Positions 25,401 to 42,200 of a stretch of 64,000 bases of DNA are shown here, in pieces; the stretch's first letter is position 1, and every line of letters starts with the position of its first letter. Location of the stretch: NCBI GenBank assembly GCA_024803745.1, contig JANJXV010000153.1, positions 124,001 to 188,000 of the forward strand, written 5' to 3'. Both the position numbers and the translations under genes were made by a program. Source of the DNA: Megascapheus bottae. Its lineage: Eukaryota; Chordata; Mammalia; Rodentia; Geomyidae. A model generated the notes under the pieces. It saw nothing but the letters and a program-made list of their open reading frames with translations, did no database searches and was not told where the DNA came from.

Positions 25401-27119
25401 GACTTCACACAACTCCATTGTGACTTCACACACCTCAATTCTTTGATTTCACACACCTCCATTCTCACTTCACACACCTCCATTCTATGACTTCACACAC
25501 CTCCCTTCTGACTTCACACAGCTCCATTCTGTGATTTCACAAAACTCCATTCTATGATTTGACACAACTCCATACTATGACATCACACACCTCCATCTAT
25601 GACTTCACACACCTCCATTCTGAGTTCAAACACCTCAATTCTGTGACTTCGCAGACCTCAATTCTGACTTCACACACCTCAATTGTATGACTTCACACAC
25701 CTCCATTCTGTGACTTCACACACTTCCATTATGACGTCACACACCTCCATTCTAGGAGTTCACACATCTCCATTCTATGACTTCACACACCTGCATTCTG
25801 ACTTCACACACCTCCATTCTATGACTTCACAGACCTCGAATCTGTGACTTCACTCACCTCCACTCTATGACTTCACACTCCTACATTCTATGACTTCCCA
25901 CACCTCCTTTCTATGACTTCACCCAACCCCATTCTATGACTTCACACCTCCATTCTGACTTCACACACCTCAATTCTGTGACTTCACACACCTTCATTCT
26001 GACTTCACACACCTCCATTCTATGTTTTCACACACCTCCATTCTATGACTTCACACACCTCCATTTTGTGACTGCACACACCTAAATTCTATGACTTCAC
26101 ACACCTACATTGTGACTTCACACACCTCCATTCTATGAGTTCACACACCTCCATTCTGACTTCACACACCTCCATTCTATGACTTCACACACCTCCGTTC
26201 TGACTTCACACAGCTCCATTCTGTGACTTCACAAAACTCCATTCTGTGATTTCACACACCTCCATACTATGACTTCACACACCTCCATCTATGACTTCAC
26301 ACACCTCCATTCTGAGTTCACACACCTCCATTCTGTGACTTCACACACTTCCATTATGACGTCACACACCTCCATTCTAGGAGTTCACACATCTCCATTC
26401 TATGACTTCACACACCTGCATTCTGACTTCACACACCTCCATTCTGTGACTTCTCACACCTCCATTCTATGACTTCACACACTTCCATTGTGACGTCACA
26501 CAACTCCATTCTATGTGTTCACACATCTCCATTCTATGATTTCACACACCTCCATTCTGACTTCACACACCTCCATTCTATGACATGACAGACCTCGAAT
26601 CTGTGACTTCACTCACCTCCACTCTATGACTTCACACTCCTCCATTCTATGACTTCCCACACCTCCTTTCTATGACTTCACCCACCTCAGTCTCTGACTT
26701 CACACACCTCCATTCTGACTTCACACACCTCCATTCTGTGACTTCACACACCTCCATTCTATGACTTCACACACCTCAATTCTATGACTTCACACACCTC
26801 CATTCTATGACTTCACACACCTCTATTCTGTGACTTCACACACCTCCATTCTATGACTTCAAACACCTTCATTCTTGCTTCACAAACATCCATTCTGTGA
26901 CTTCACACACCTCCTTTCTTTGACTTCACACACCTTCATTCTGACTTCACACACCTCCATTCTCTGACTTCACACACCTCAATTCTGTGACTTGACACAC
27001 CTCCATTCTGACTCACACACCTCCATTCTATGATTTCACACACCTCCATTCTATGACTTCACACACCTCCATTCTGTAACTTCACACACCTCCATTCTGA
27101 CTTCACACCCCTCCATTCT
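22199..27119 (+). repeat. 4,921-base direct duplication, copy A
   Basis: Every rare unit here recurs 4,921 bases on: the CCTGCATTCTGTG unit at 22,281 with 27,202, and the TATGACATCAC unit at 25,579 with 30,500. The join to copy B lies in the shared CATTCT at 27,114-27,119 and keeps the unit phase, as expected for unequal exchange between aligned units. Only occasional substitutions differ, such as CTCAATT at about 25,636 against CTCCATT in copy B. Confidence 0.92.
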
Positions 27120-30100
27120 TACTTCACAAACATCCATTCTATGACTTCACACACCTCCATTCTATGATTTCACACACCTCTATTCTGTGATTCACACACC
27201 TGCATTCTGTGTTCACACACCTCAATATTGTGACTTCACATACCTCCATTCTGACTTCACACACCTCCATTCTATGACTTCACACACATCCATTCTGTGA
27301 CTTCACACACCTCCATTCTGAGTTGACACACCTCCATTCTGTGACTTCACACACCTTCATTCTTATTTCACAAAAATTCATTCTATGACTTCACACACTT
27401 CCATTCTATGACTTCACACACCTCCATTTTTTGACTTCACACACCTCCATTCTAAGATTTCACACACCTCCAATGTGACTTCACACATCTCCATTCTGAG
27501 TTCACCCACCTCCATTCTGACTTCACACAGCTCCATTCTGTGACTTCACAAAACTCCATTCTATGATTCCACACACCTCCATACTATGTCTTCACACACC
27601 TCCATCTATGACTTCACACACCTCCATTCTGAGTTCACACACCTCCATTCTGTGACCTCACACACCTCCATTCTGACTTCACACACCTTCATTATATGAC
27701 TTCACACACCTCAATTCTATGACTTCACACACCTCCATTCTATAACTTCACACACCTCCATTCTGTGACGTCACACACCTCCATTCTATGATTTCAAACA
27801 CCTTCATTCTTACTTCACAAACATCCATTCTGTGACTTCACACACCTCCCTTCTGTGACTTCACAACTGCATTCTGAATTCACACACCTCTATTCTGTGA
27901 ATTCACACACCTCAATTCTGTGCCTTCACACACCTCCATTCTGACTTCACACACCTCCATTCTATGTTTTCACACACCTCCATTCTATGACTTCACACAC
28001 CTCCATGCTGTGACTTCACACACCTCCATTCTGACTTCACACACCTCCATTCTGACGTCACACAGCTCCATTCTATGACTTTACACACATCCATTGTGTG
28101 ACTTCACACACCTCCATTCTATGACTTCACACACCTCCACTGTGATTTCACAAACCTCCATTCTATGAGTTCACACACCTCCATTGTGACTTCACACACC
28201 TCAATTCTGTGACTTCACACACCTCCATGCTGACTTCACACACCTCCATTCTGTGACTTCAATCACTTCCATTTTAAGATTTCACACACCTCCATTCTAT
28301 GAATTCACACACCTCCATTCTGTGACTTCACACACCTCCATTCTATGACTTCACACACCTCCATTCTGTGACTTCACCCACCTCCATTCTGAGTTCACAC
28401 ACCTCCATTCTGTGATTTCACACACCTTCATTCTGTGACTTCACACACCTCCATTCTTTGACTTCACACACCTGCATTCTGTGACTTCATACACCTCCAT
28501 TCTGTGACTTCACACACCTCCATTCTATGACTTCACACAACTCCATTGTGACTTCACACAACTCAATTCTATGATTTCACACACCTCCATTCTATGACTT
28601 CACACACCTCCCTTCTGACTTCACACACCTCCATTCTGTGACTTCACAAAACTCCATTCTATGATTTCAAACACCTCCATAGTATGACTTCACACACCTC
28701 CATGTATGACTTCACACACCTCCATTCTGAGTTCACACACCTCCATTCTGTGACTTCACACACCTCCATTCTGACTTCACACACCTCCATTGTATGACTT
28801 CACACACCTCCATTCTGTGACTTCACACACTTCCATTATGACGTCACACACCTCCATTCTATGAGTTCACACATCTCCATTCTATGACTTCACACACCTG
28901 CATTCTGACTTCACACACCTCCATTCTATGACTTCAAAGACCTCGAATCTGTGACTTCACTCACCTCCACTCTATGACTTCACACTCCTCCATTCTATGA
29001 CTTCCCACACCTCCTTTCTATGACTTCACCCAACCCCATTCTGTGACTTCACACCTCCATTCTTACTTCACACACCTCCATTTTGTGACTTCACACACCT
29101 TCATTCTTACTTCACAAACATCCATTCTCTGACTTTACACACCTCCATTCTATGACTTCACACACCTGCATTCTGACTTCACACACCTCCATTCTATGAC
29201 TTCACACACCTCAATTCTGTGACTTCCCACACCTCCATTCTATGATTTCACACACTTCCATTCTATGACTTCACACACCTCCATTCTATGACTTCACACA
29301 CCTCATTTCTGAGTTGACACACCTCCATTCTGTGATTTAACACACCTCCAATCTGACTTCACACACCTCCATTCTATGACTTCACACACCTCCATTCGTT
29401 GACATCAAAAACCACCATTCTATGACTTCACACAACTCCATTTTGACTTCACACACCTCCCTTCTATGAGTTCACACACCTCCATTTTATGACTTCACAC
29501 ACCTCCATTCTATGACTTCACACACCTCAATTCTATGACTTCACACACCTCCATTCTATGACTTCACACACCTCCATTCTGTGACTTCACACACCTCCAC
29601 TCTATGACTTCAAACACCTTCATTCTTACTTCACAAACATCCATTCTGTGACTTCACACACCTCTCTTCTGTGACTTCACACCTGCATTCTGACTTCACA
29701 CACCTCTATTCTGTGAATTCCCACACCTCAATTCTGTGATTTCACACACCTCCATTCTGACTTCACACACCTCCATTCTATGACTTCACACACCTCCATT
29801 CTGTGACTTCACACACCTCCATTCTGACTTCACACACCTCCATTCTGACTTCACACTGCTCCATTCTATGACTTCACACACCTCCATTCTGTGACTTCAC
29901 ACACCTCCATTCTATGACTTCACACACCTCCACTGTGATTTCACACACCTCCATTCTATGAGTTCACACACCTCCATTGTGACTTCACACACCTCAATTC
30001 TATGACTTCACACACCTCCATTCTGACTTCACACACCTCCATTCTGTGACTTCAAACACTTCCATTTTATGATTTCACACAACTCCATTCTATGAATTCA

Positions 30101-32040
30101 CACACCTCCATTCTGTGACTTCACACACCTCCATTCTATGAGTTCACACACCTCCATTCTGTGACTTCACCCACCTCCATTCTGAGTTCACACACCTCCA
30201 TTCTGTGACTTCACACACCTTCATTCTGTGACTTTACACACCTCCATTCTATGACTTTACACACCTCCATTCTGTGACTTCATACACCTCCATTCTGTGA
30301 CTTCACACACCTCCATTCTATGACTTCACACAACTCCATTGTGACTTCACACACCTCAATTCTTTGATTTCACACACCTCCATTCTCACTTCACACACCT
30401 CCATTCTATGACTTCACACACCTCCCTTCTGACTTCACACAGCTCCATTCTGTGATTTCACAAAACTCCATTCTATGATTTGACACAACTCCATACTATG
30501 ACATCACACACCTCCATCTATGACTTCACACACCTCCATTCTGAGTTCAAACACCTCCATTCTGTGACTTCGCAGACCTCAATTCTGACTTCACACACCT
30601 CAATTGTATGACTTCACACACCTCCATTCTGTGACTTCACACACTTCCATTATGACGTCACACACCTCCATTCTAGGAGTTCACACATCTCCATTCTATG
30701 ACTTCACACACCTGCATTCTGACTTCACACACCTCCATTCTATGACTTCACAGATCTCGAATCTGTGACTTCACTCACCTCCACTCTATGACTTCACACT
30801 CCTACATTCTATGACTTCCCACACCTCCTTTCTATGACTTCACCCAACCCCATTCTATGACTTCACACCTCCATTCTGACTTCACACACCTCAATTCTGT
30901 GACTTCACACACCTTCATTCTGACTTCACACACCTCCATTCTATGTTTTCACACACCTCCATTCTATGACTTCACACACCTCCATTTTGTGACTGCACAC
31001 ACCTAAATTCTATGACTTCACACACCTACATTGTGACTTCACACACCTCCATTCTATGAGTTCACACACCTCCATTCTGACTTCACACACCTCCATTCTA
31101 TGACTTCACACACCTCCGTTCTGACTTCACACAGCTCCATTCTGTGACTTCACAAAACTCCATTCTGTGATTTCACACACCTCCATACTATGACTTCACA
31201 CACCTCCATCTATGACTTCACACACCTCCATTCTGAGTTCACACACCTCCATTCTGTGACTTCACACACTTCCATTATGACGTCACACACCTCCATTCTA
31301 GGAGTTCACACATCTCCATTCTATGACTTCACACACCTGCATTCTGACTTCACACACCTCCATTCTGTGACTTCTCACACCTCCATTCTATGACTTCACA
31401 CACTTCCATTGTGACGTCACACAACTCCATTCTATGTGTTCACACATCTCCATTCTATGATTTCACACACCTCCATTCTGACTTCACACACCTCCATTCT
31501 ATGACATGACAGACCTCGAATCTGTGACTTCACTCACCTCCACTCTATGACTTCACAATCCTCCATTCTATGACTTCCCACACCTCCTTTCTATGACTTC
31601 ACCCACCTCAGTCTCTGACTTCACACACCTCCATTCTGACTTCACACACCTCCATTCTGTGACTTCACACACCTCCATTCTATGACTTCACACACCTCAA
31701 TTCTATGACTTCACACACCTCCATTCTATGACTTCACACACCTCTATTCTTTGACTTCACACACCTCCATTCTATGACTTCAAACACCTTCATTCTTGCT
31801 TCACAAACATCCATTCTGTGACTTCACACACCTCCTTTCTTTGACTTCACACACCTTCATTCTGACTTCACACACCTCCATTCTCTGACTTCACACACCT
31901 CAATTCTGTGACTTGACACACCTCCATTCTGACTCACACACCTCCATTCTATGATTTCACACACCTCCATTCTATGACTTCACACACCTCCATTCTGTAA
32001 CTTCACACACCTCCATTCTGACTTCACACCCCTCCATTCT
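27120..32040 (+). repeat. 4,921-base direct duplication, copy B
   Basis: Second copy; the match ends at 32,040, where this copy reads GACTTC and copy A reads TACTTC. Its private bases (CAGATCTCG near 30,751 and CACAATCCTCC near 31,556) are shared with the window's first 7 kb, so 1-7,150 and this copy are closest relatives in the overlapping part. Confidence 0.92.
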
Positions 32041-34113
32041 GACTTCACACACCTCCATTCTGACTTCACACGGCTCCATTCTATGAATTCACACACCTCC
32101 ATTCTGTGACTTCACACACCTCCGTTTTGCCTTCACACACTTCCAATCTGTGACTTCACACACCTCCATTCTGTGACTTCACACACCTCTGTTGTTTCAC
32201 TTCACACACCTCCATTCTTTGACTTCACACACCGCCATTCCATGACTTCACAAACCTCCATTCTATGAGTTCACACACCTCCATTCTATGAGTTCACACA
32301 CCTCCAATATGACTTCACACATCTCCATTCTATGACTTCACACACCTTCATTCTTACTTTAGAAACATCGATTCTCTGACTTCACACACCTCCATTCTAT
32401 GACTTCACAAACCTCCATTCTGTGACTTCACACACCTCCATTCTGAGTTCACACACCTCCTTTCTATGACTTCACACACTTCCATTCTATGACTTCACAC
32501 ACCTCCATTCTGTGGCTTCACACACCTACATTCTGATTTTACACACCTCCATTCTGTGACTTCACACACCTCCATTCTGTGACTTCACACACCTCCATTC
32601 TGTGACTTCACACACCTCGATGCTATGACTTCACACACCTCCATTCTATGAATTAACACACCTCCATTCTGTGAGTTCACAAACCTCCATTCTATGAGTT
32701 CACACACCTTCATTCTGTGACTTCACACACCTCCATTCTGAGTTCACACACCTCCATTCTATGACTTCACAAACCTCCATTCTGATTTCACAGACCTCCA
32801 TTCTGTGACTTCACACACCTTCATTCTACGACTTCACAAACCTCCATTCTGACTTCACAGACCTCCATTCTATGACTTCACACATCTCCATTCTATGACT
32901 TCACTCACCTCCATTCTGACTTCACACACCTCCATTCTGACTTCACACACCTCAATTCTGTGACTTCCCACACCTCCATTCTATGACTTCACACACTTCC
33001 ATTCTGTGATTTCACACACCTACATTCTATGACTTCACACACCTCATTTCTGAGTTGACACACCTCCATTCGGTGATTTCACACACCCCCAATCTGACTT
33101 CACACACCTCCATTCTGACTTCACACACCTCCATTGTATGACTTCACACACCTCCATTCTGTGACTTCACACACTTCCATTATGACGTCACACACCTCCA
33201 TTCTATGAGTTCACACTCCTCCATTCTATGACTTCCCACAGCTCCTTTCTATGACTTCACCCAACCCCATTCTATGACTTCACACCTCCATTCTGACTTC
33301 ACACACCTCCATTCTGTGACTTCACACACCTCCCTTCTATGACTTCACACACCTCCATTCTTTGACTTCACAAACCTTCATTCTTACTTCAGAAACATCC
33401 ATTCTCTGACTTCACACACCTCCATTCTATGACTTCACAAACCTCCATTCTGTGACTTCACACACCTCCATTCTGAGTTCACACACCTACTATCCATGAC
33501 TTCACACACTTCCATTCTATGACTTCACACACCTCCATTCTGTTGCTTCACACACCTACATTCTGAGTTCACACACCTCCATTCTGTGACTTCACACACC
33601 TGCATTCTCCGACTTCACACACCTCCATTCTATGACTTCAAACATCCATTTTGACTTCACACAACTCCAGTATATAACTTCAAACACCTCCATTCTGTGA
33701 CTTCACACACCTCAATTCTGTGATTTCACACACCTTCATTCTGACTTCACACACCTCCATTCTATGTTTTCACACACCTCCATTCTATGACTTCACACAC
33801 CTCCATTTTGTGACTTCACACACCTAAATTCTATGACTTCACACACCTACATTGTGACTTCACACACCTCCATTCTATGAGTTCACACACCTCCTTTCTG
33901 ACTTCACACACCTCCATTTTATGACTTCACACACCTCCGCTCTGACTTCACACAGCTCCATTCTGTGACTTCACAAAACTCCATTCTGTGAATTCACACA
34001 CCTCCATACTATGACTTCACACACCTCCATCTATGACTTCACACACCTCCATTCTGAGTTCACACACCTCCATTCTGTGACTTCACACACCTCCATTCTG
34101 ACTTCACACACCT
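31990..34113 (+). repeat. 2,124-base tandem duplication, copy a
   Basis: The rare GTAACTTC unit at 31,997 recurs at 34,121, and the CACGGCTCC unit recurs at the same spacing (32,071 and 34,195). The join falls within 15 shared bases at 34,099-34,113. Confidence 0.93.
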
Positions 34114-36237
34114 CCATTCTGTAACTTCACACACCTCCATTCTGACTTCACACCCCTCCATTCTGACTTCACACACCTCCATTCTGACTTCACACGGCTC
34201 CATTCTATGAATTCACACACCTCCATTCTGTGACTTCACACACCTCCGTTTTGCCTTCACACACTTCCAATCTGTGACTTCACACACCTCCATTCTGTGA
34301 CTTCACACACCTCTGTTGTTTCACTTCACACACCTCCATTCTTTGACTTCACACACCGCCATTCCATGACTTCACAAACCTCCATTCTATGAGTTCACAC
34401 ACCTCCATTCTATGAGTTCACACACCTCCAATATGACTTCACACATCTCCATTCTATGACTTCACACACCTTCATTCTTACTTTAGAAACATCGATTCTC
34501 TGACTTCACACACCTCCATTCTATGACTTCACAAACCTCCATTCTGTGACTTCACACACCTCCATTCTGAGTTCACACACCTCCTTTCTATGACTTCACA
34601 CACTTCCATTCTATGACTTCACACACCTCCATTCTGTGGCTTCACACACCTACATTCTGATTTTACACACCTCCATTCTGTGACTTCACACACCTCCATT
34701 CTGTGACTTCACACACCTCCATTCTGTGACTTCACACACCTCGATGCTATGACTTCACACACCTCCATTCTATGAATTAACACACCTCCATTCTGTGAGT
34801 TCACAAACCTCCATTCTATGAGTTCACACACCTTCATTCTGTGACTTCACACACCTCCATTCTGAGTTCACACACCTCCATTCTATGACTTCACAAACCT
34901 CCATTCTGATTTCACAGACCTCCATTCTGTGACTTCACACACCTTCATTCTACGACTTCACAAACCTCCATTCTGACTTCACAGACCTCCATTCTATGAC
35001 TTCACACATCTCCATTCTATGACTTCACTCACCTCCATTCTGACTTCACACACCTCCATTCTGACTTCACACACCTCAATTCTGTGACTTCCCACACCTC
35101 CATTCTATGACTTCACACACTTCCATTCTGTGATTTCACACACCTACATTCTATGACTTCACACACCTCATTTCTGAGTTGACACACCTCCATTCGGTGA
35201 TTTCACACACCCCCAATCTGACTTCACACACCTCCATTCTGACTTCACACACCTCCATTGTATGACTTCACACACCTCCATTCTGTGACTTCACACACTT
35301 CCATTATGACGTCACACACCTCCATTCTATGAGTTCACACTCCTCCATTCTATGACTTCCCACAGCTCCTTTCTATGACTTCACCCAACCCCATTCTATG
35401 ACTTCACACCTCCATTCTGACTTCACACACCTCCATTCTGTGACTTCACACACCTCCCTTCTATGACTTCACACACCTCCATTCTTTGACTTCACAAACC
35501 TTCATTCTTACTTCAGAAACATCCATTCTCTGACTTCACACACCTCCATTCTATGACTTCACAAACCTCCATTCTGTGACTTCACACACCTCCATTCTGA
35601 GTTCACACACCTACTATCCATGACTTCACACACTTCCATTCTATGACTTCACACACCTCCATTCTGTTGCTTCACACACCTACATTCTGAGTTCACACAC
35701 CTCCATTCTGTGACTTCACACACCTGCATTCTCCGACTTCACACACCTCCATTCTATGACTTCAAACATCCATTTTGACTTCACACAACTCCAGTATATA
35801 ACTTCAAACACCTCCATTCTGTGACTTCACACACCTCAATTCTGTGATTTCACACACCTTCATTCTGACTTCACACACCTCCATTCTATGTTTTCACACA
35901 CCTCCATTCTATGACTTCACACACCTCCATTTTGTGACTTCACACACCTAAATTCTATGACTTCACACACCTACATTGTGACTTCACACACCTCCATTCT
36001 ATGAGTTCACACACCTCCTTTCTGACTTCACACACCTCCATTTTATGACTTCACACACCTCCGCTCTGACTTCACACAGCTCCATTCTGTGACTTCACAA
36101 AACTCCATTCTGTGAATTCACACACCTCCATACTATGACTTCACACACCTCCATCTATGACTTCACACACCTCCATTCTGAGTTCACACACCTCCATTCT
36201 GTGACTTCACACACCTCCATTCTGACTTCACACACCT
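34114..36237 (+). repeat. 2,124-base tandem duplication, copy b
   Basis: An extra copy found only here. The equivalent segments at 1,921-4,044 and near 44,790-46,913 are single, so this duplication arose after the larger segments separated, or was lost in the others. Confidence 0.92.
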
Positions 36238-39200
36238 TCATTTTATGACTTCACACACCTCCATTCTGTGACTTCTCACACCTCCATTCTATGACTTCAC
36301 ACACTTCCATTGTGACGTCACACAAGTCCATTCTATGTGTTCACAAATCTCCATTCTATGATTTCACACACCTCCATTCTGACTTCACACACCTCCATTC
36401 TATGACATGACAGACCTCGAATCTGTGACTTCACTCACCTCCAATCTATGACTTCACACTCCTCCATTCTATGACTTCCCACACCTCCTTTCTATGACTT
36501 CACCCACCTCAGTCTATGACTTCACACACCTCCATTCTGACTTCACACACCTCCATTCTGTGACTTCACACACCTCCATTCTATGACTTCACACACCTCA
36601 ATTCTATGACTTCACCGACCTCCATTCTATGACTTCACACACCTCCATTCTTTGACTTCACACACCTCCATTCTATGACTTCAAACACCTTCATTCTTAC
36701 TTCACAAACATCCATTCTGTGACTTCACACACCTCCTTTCTGTGACTTCACACACCTTCATTCTGACTTCACACACCTCCATTCTCTGACTTCACACACC
36801 TCAATTCTTTGACTTGACACACCTCCATTCTGAATTCACACACCTCCATTCTATGATTTCACACACCTCCATTCTATGACTTCACACACCTCCATTCTGT
36901 GACTTCACACACCTCCATTCTGACTTCACACCCCTCCATTCTGACTTCACACACCTCCATTCTGACTTCACACGGCTCCATTCTATGAATTCACACACCT
37001 CCATTCTGTGACTTCACACACCTCCGTTTTGCCTTCACACACTTCCAATCTGTGACTTCACACACCTCCATTCTGTGACTTCACACACCTCTGTTGTTTC
37101 ACTTCACACACCTCCATTCTATGAGTTGACACACCTCCATTCTATGAGTTCACACACCTCCAATTTGACTTCACCCGTCTCCATTCTATGACTTCACACA
37201 CCTTCATTCTTACTTCAGAAACATACATTCTCTCAGTTCACACACCTCCATACTATGACTTCACAAACCTCCATTCTGTGACTTCACACACCTCCATTCT
37301 GAGTTCACACACCTCCTTTCTATGACTTCACACACTTCCATTCTATGACTTCACACACCTCCATTCTGTGGCTTCAAACACCTACATTCTGAGTTCACAC
37401 ACCTCCATTCTGTGACTTCACACACCTCCATTCTGTGACTTCACAGACCTCCATTCTGTGACTTCACACCCCTCGATCCTATGACTTCACACACCTCCAT
37501 TCTATGAATTAACACACCTCCATTCTGTGAGTTCACAAACCTCAATTCTATGACTTCACACACCTCCATTCTGTGACTTCACACACCTCCATTCTGACTT
37601 CACACACCTCAATTCTATGACTTCACACACCTCCATTCAATGATTTCACACACTTCCATTCTATGACTTCACACACCTCCATTCTGTGGCTTCACACACC
37701 TACATTCTGAGTTCACACACCTCCATTCTGTGACTTAACACACCTCCATTCTGTGATTTCACACACCTACAATCTGACTTCACACACCTCCATTCTATGA
37801 CTTCACACACCTCCATTCGTTGACATCAAAAAACACCATTCTATGACTTCACACAACTCCATTTTGACTTCACACACCTCCATTCTATGAGATCACACAC
37901 CTCCATTCTATGACTTCAAACACCTTCATTCTTACTTCACAAACATCCATTCTGTGACTTCACACACCTACATTCTGTGACTTCACACACCTTCATTCTG
38001 ACTTCACACACCTCCATTCTGTGACTTCACACACCTCAATTCTGTGACTTCACACACCTCCATTCTGACTTCACATACATCCATTCTATGATTTCACACA
38101 CCTCCATTCTATGACTTCACACACCTCCATTCTGTGACTTCACACACCACCTTTTTGACTTCACACACCTCCATTCTGTGACTTCACACACCTTCGTTTT
38201 GCCATCACACACTTCCAATCTGTGACTTCACGCACCTCCATTCTGTGACTTCACACACCTCTATTGTTTCACTTCACACTTCTCCATTCTTTGACTTCAA
38301 ACACCGCCATTCCATGACTTCACAAACCTCCATTCTATGAGTTCACACACCTCCATTCTGTGGCTTCACACACCTCCATTCTGACTTCACACACCTCCAT
38401 TCTGTTACTTCACACACCTCCATTGTGTGACTTCACACACCTCGATCCTATGACTTCACACACCTCCATTCTGTGACTTCACACACCTCCATTCTGAGTT
38501 CACACACCTCCATTCTATGACTTCACAAACCCCCATTCTGAGTTCACACACCACCATTCTATGACTTCACACACTTCCATTCTATGACTTCACACACCTC
38601 CATTCTGTCTTCACACACCTCCATTCTGACTTCACACACCTCAATTCTTTATCTTCACACACCTCCATTCTATGATTTCACACACTACCATTCTATGACT
38701 TCACACACCTCCATTCTATGACTTCACACCCCTCATTTCTGAGTTGACACACCTCCATTCTGTGATTTCACACACCTCCAATCTGACTTTACTCACCTCC
38801 ATTCTATGACTTCACACCCCTCCATTCGTTGACATCAAAAACAACCATTCCATGACTTCACACAACTCCATTGTGACTTCACACACCTCCATTCTATGAA
38901 TTCACACACCTCCATTTTATGACTTCACACACCTCCATTCTATGACTTCACACACCTGCATTCTGTGACTTCACACACCTCCATGCTATGACTTCACAAA
39001 CCTCCATTCTGACTTCACACACCTCCATTCTATGACTTCACACACCTCCGTTCTATGACTTCACTCACCTCCATTCTGACTTCACACACCTCCATTCTGA
39101 CTTCACACACCTCCATTCTATGAATTCACACACCTCCATTCTGTGGCTTCAAACACCTACATTCTGAGTTCACACACCTCCATTCTGTGACTTAACACAC

Positions 39201-42200
39201 CTCCATTCTGTGATTTCACACACCTCCAATCTGACTTCACACACCTCCATTCTATGACTTCACTCACCTCCATTCGTTGACATCAAAAAACACCATTCTA
39301 TGAATTCACAAAACTCCATTTTGACTTCACACACCTCCATTCTATGAGTTCACACACCTCCAATTTATGACTTCACACACCTCCATTCTATGACTTCACA
39401 CACCTCAATTCTATGACTTCACACACCTCCATTCTATGACTTCACACACCTCCATTCTGTGAATTCACACACCTCCACTCTATGACTTCAAACACCTTCA
39501 TTCTTACTTCACAAACATCCATTCTGTGACTTCACACACCTACTTTCTGTGACTTCACACACCTTCATTCTGACTTCACACACCTCCATTCTGTGACTCA
39601 CACACCTCAATTCTGTGACTTCACACACCTCCATTCTGACTTCACATACCTCCATTCTATGATTTCACACACCTCCATTCTATGACTTCACACACCTCCA
39701 TTCTGTGACTTCACACACCACATTTTTGACTTCACACACCTTCATTCTGTGACTTCACACACCTCCATTCTGTGACTTCACACACCTCCGTTTTGCCATC
39801 ACACACTTCCAATCTGTGACTTCACACACCTCCATTCTGTGACTTCACACACCTCTATTGTTTCACTTCACACACCTCCATTCTTTGACTTCAAACACCG
39901 CCATTCCATGACTTCACAAACCTCCATTCTATGAGTTCACACACCTCCATTCTATGAGTTCACACATCTCCAATTTGACTTAGCACATCTCCATTCTATG
40001 ACTTCACACACCTTCATTCTTACTTCAGAAACATCCATTCTCTGACTTCACACACCTCCATTCTATGACTTCACAAACCTCCATTCTGTGACTTCACACA
40101 ACTCCATTCTGAGTTCACACACCACCTTTCTATGACTTCACACACTTCCATTCTATGACTTCACACACCTCCATTCTGTGGCTTCACACACCTACATTCT
40201 GAGTTCACACACCTCCATTCTGTGACTTCACACACCTCCATTCTGTGACTTCACACACCTCCATACTGTGACTTCACACACCTCGATCCTAAAAATTCAC
40301 ACACCTCCATTTTATGAATTCCCACACCTTCATTCTATGACTTCACACACCTCCATTCTGTGACTTCACACACCTCTATTCTGAGTTTACACACCTCCAT
40401 TCTATGACTTCACAAACCCACATTCTGAGTTCACAGACCTCCATTCTATGACTTCACACACTTCCATTCTATGACTTCACACACCACCATTCTGACTTCA
40501 CACACGTCAATTCTGACTTCACACACCTCAATTCTTTGACTTCACATACCTCCATTCTATGATTTCACACACTTCCATTCTATGACTTCACACACCTCCA
40601 TTCTATGACTTCACACACCTCATTTCTGAGTTGACACACCTCCATTCTGTGATTTCACACACCTCCAATCTGACTTCACTCACCTGCATTCTATGATTTC
40701 ACACACTTCCATTCGTTGACATCAAAAACAACCATTCTATGACTTCACTCAACTCCATTGTGACTTCACACACCTCCATTCTATGAATTCACACACCTCC
40801 ATTTTATGACTTCACACACCCCCATTCTATGACTTCACACACTCCCATTCTATGACTTCACACACCTCCCTTCTGTGACTTCACAAACCTCCATTCTGAG
40901 TTCACAGACCTCCATTGTATGACTTCACACACCTCCATTCTATGACTTCACTCACCTCCATTCTGACTTCACACACCTCCATTCTGACTTCACACACCTC
41001 AATTCTGTGACTTCACACACCTCTATTCTATGACTTCACACACCTCCATTCTGTGACTTCACACACCTCCACTCTATGAATTCAAACACCTTCATTCTTA
41101 CTTCACAAACAACCATTCTGTGACTTCACACACCTCCATTCTGTGACTTCACTCACCTTCATTCTGACTTCACACACCTCCATTCTGTGACTTCACACAC
41201 CTCCATTCTGTGACTTCACACACCTTCATTCTGACTTCACACACCTCCATTCTGTGACTTCTCACACCTCCATTCTGTGACTTCACACCCCTCCATTCTG
41301 TGACTTCACACACCTCCGTTTTGACTTCACACACTTCCAATCTGTGACTTCACAGACCTCCATTCTGTGATTTCACACACCTCTATTGTTTCACTTCACA
41401 CACCTCCATTCTTTGACTTCACAAACCTCCATTCTGTGACTTCACACACCTCCATTCTGAGTTCACACACCTCCATTCTGTGACTTCACACACCTCCATT
41501 CGTTGACATCAAAAACCACCATACTATGACTTCACACAACTCCATTTTAACTTCACACACCTCCATTCTATGAGTTCACACACCTCCATTTTATGACTTC
41601 ACACACCTCCATTCTATGACTTCACACACCTCAATTCTATGACTTCACACACCTCCATTCTATGACTTCACACACCTCCATTCTGTGACTTCACCCACCT
41701 CCACTCTATGACTTCAAACACCTTCATTCTTACTTCACAACATCCATTCTGTGACTTCACACACCTCCATTCTGTGATTTCACACACCTTCATTCTGACT
41801 TCACACACCTCCATTCTATGACTTCACACACCTCCATTCTGTGACTTCACACACCTCCATTCTGAGTTCACACACCTCCATTCCATGACTTCACAAACCC
41901 CCATTCTGAGTTCACAGACCTCCATTCTATGACTTCACACACTTCCATTCTATGACATCACTCACCACCATTCTGACTTCACACACTTCAATTCTGATTT
42001 CACACACCTCAATTCTTTGACTTCACATACCTCCATTCTATGATTTCACACACTTCCATTCTATGACTTCACACACCTCCATTCTATGACTTCACACACC
42101 TCATTTCTGAGTTGACACACCTCCATTCTGTGATTTCACACACCTCCAATCTGACTTCACTCACCTGCATTCTATGACTTCACACACCTCCATTCGTTGA

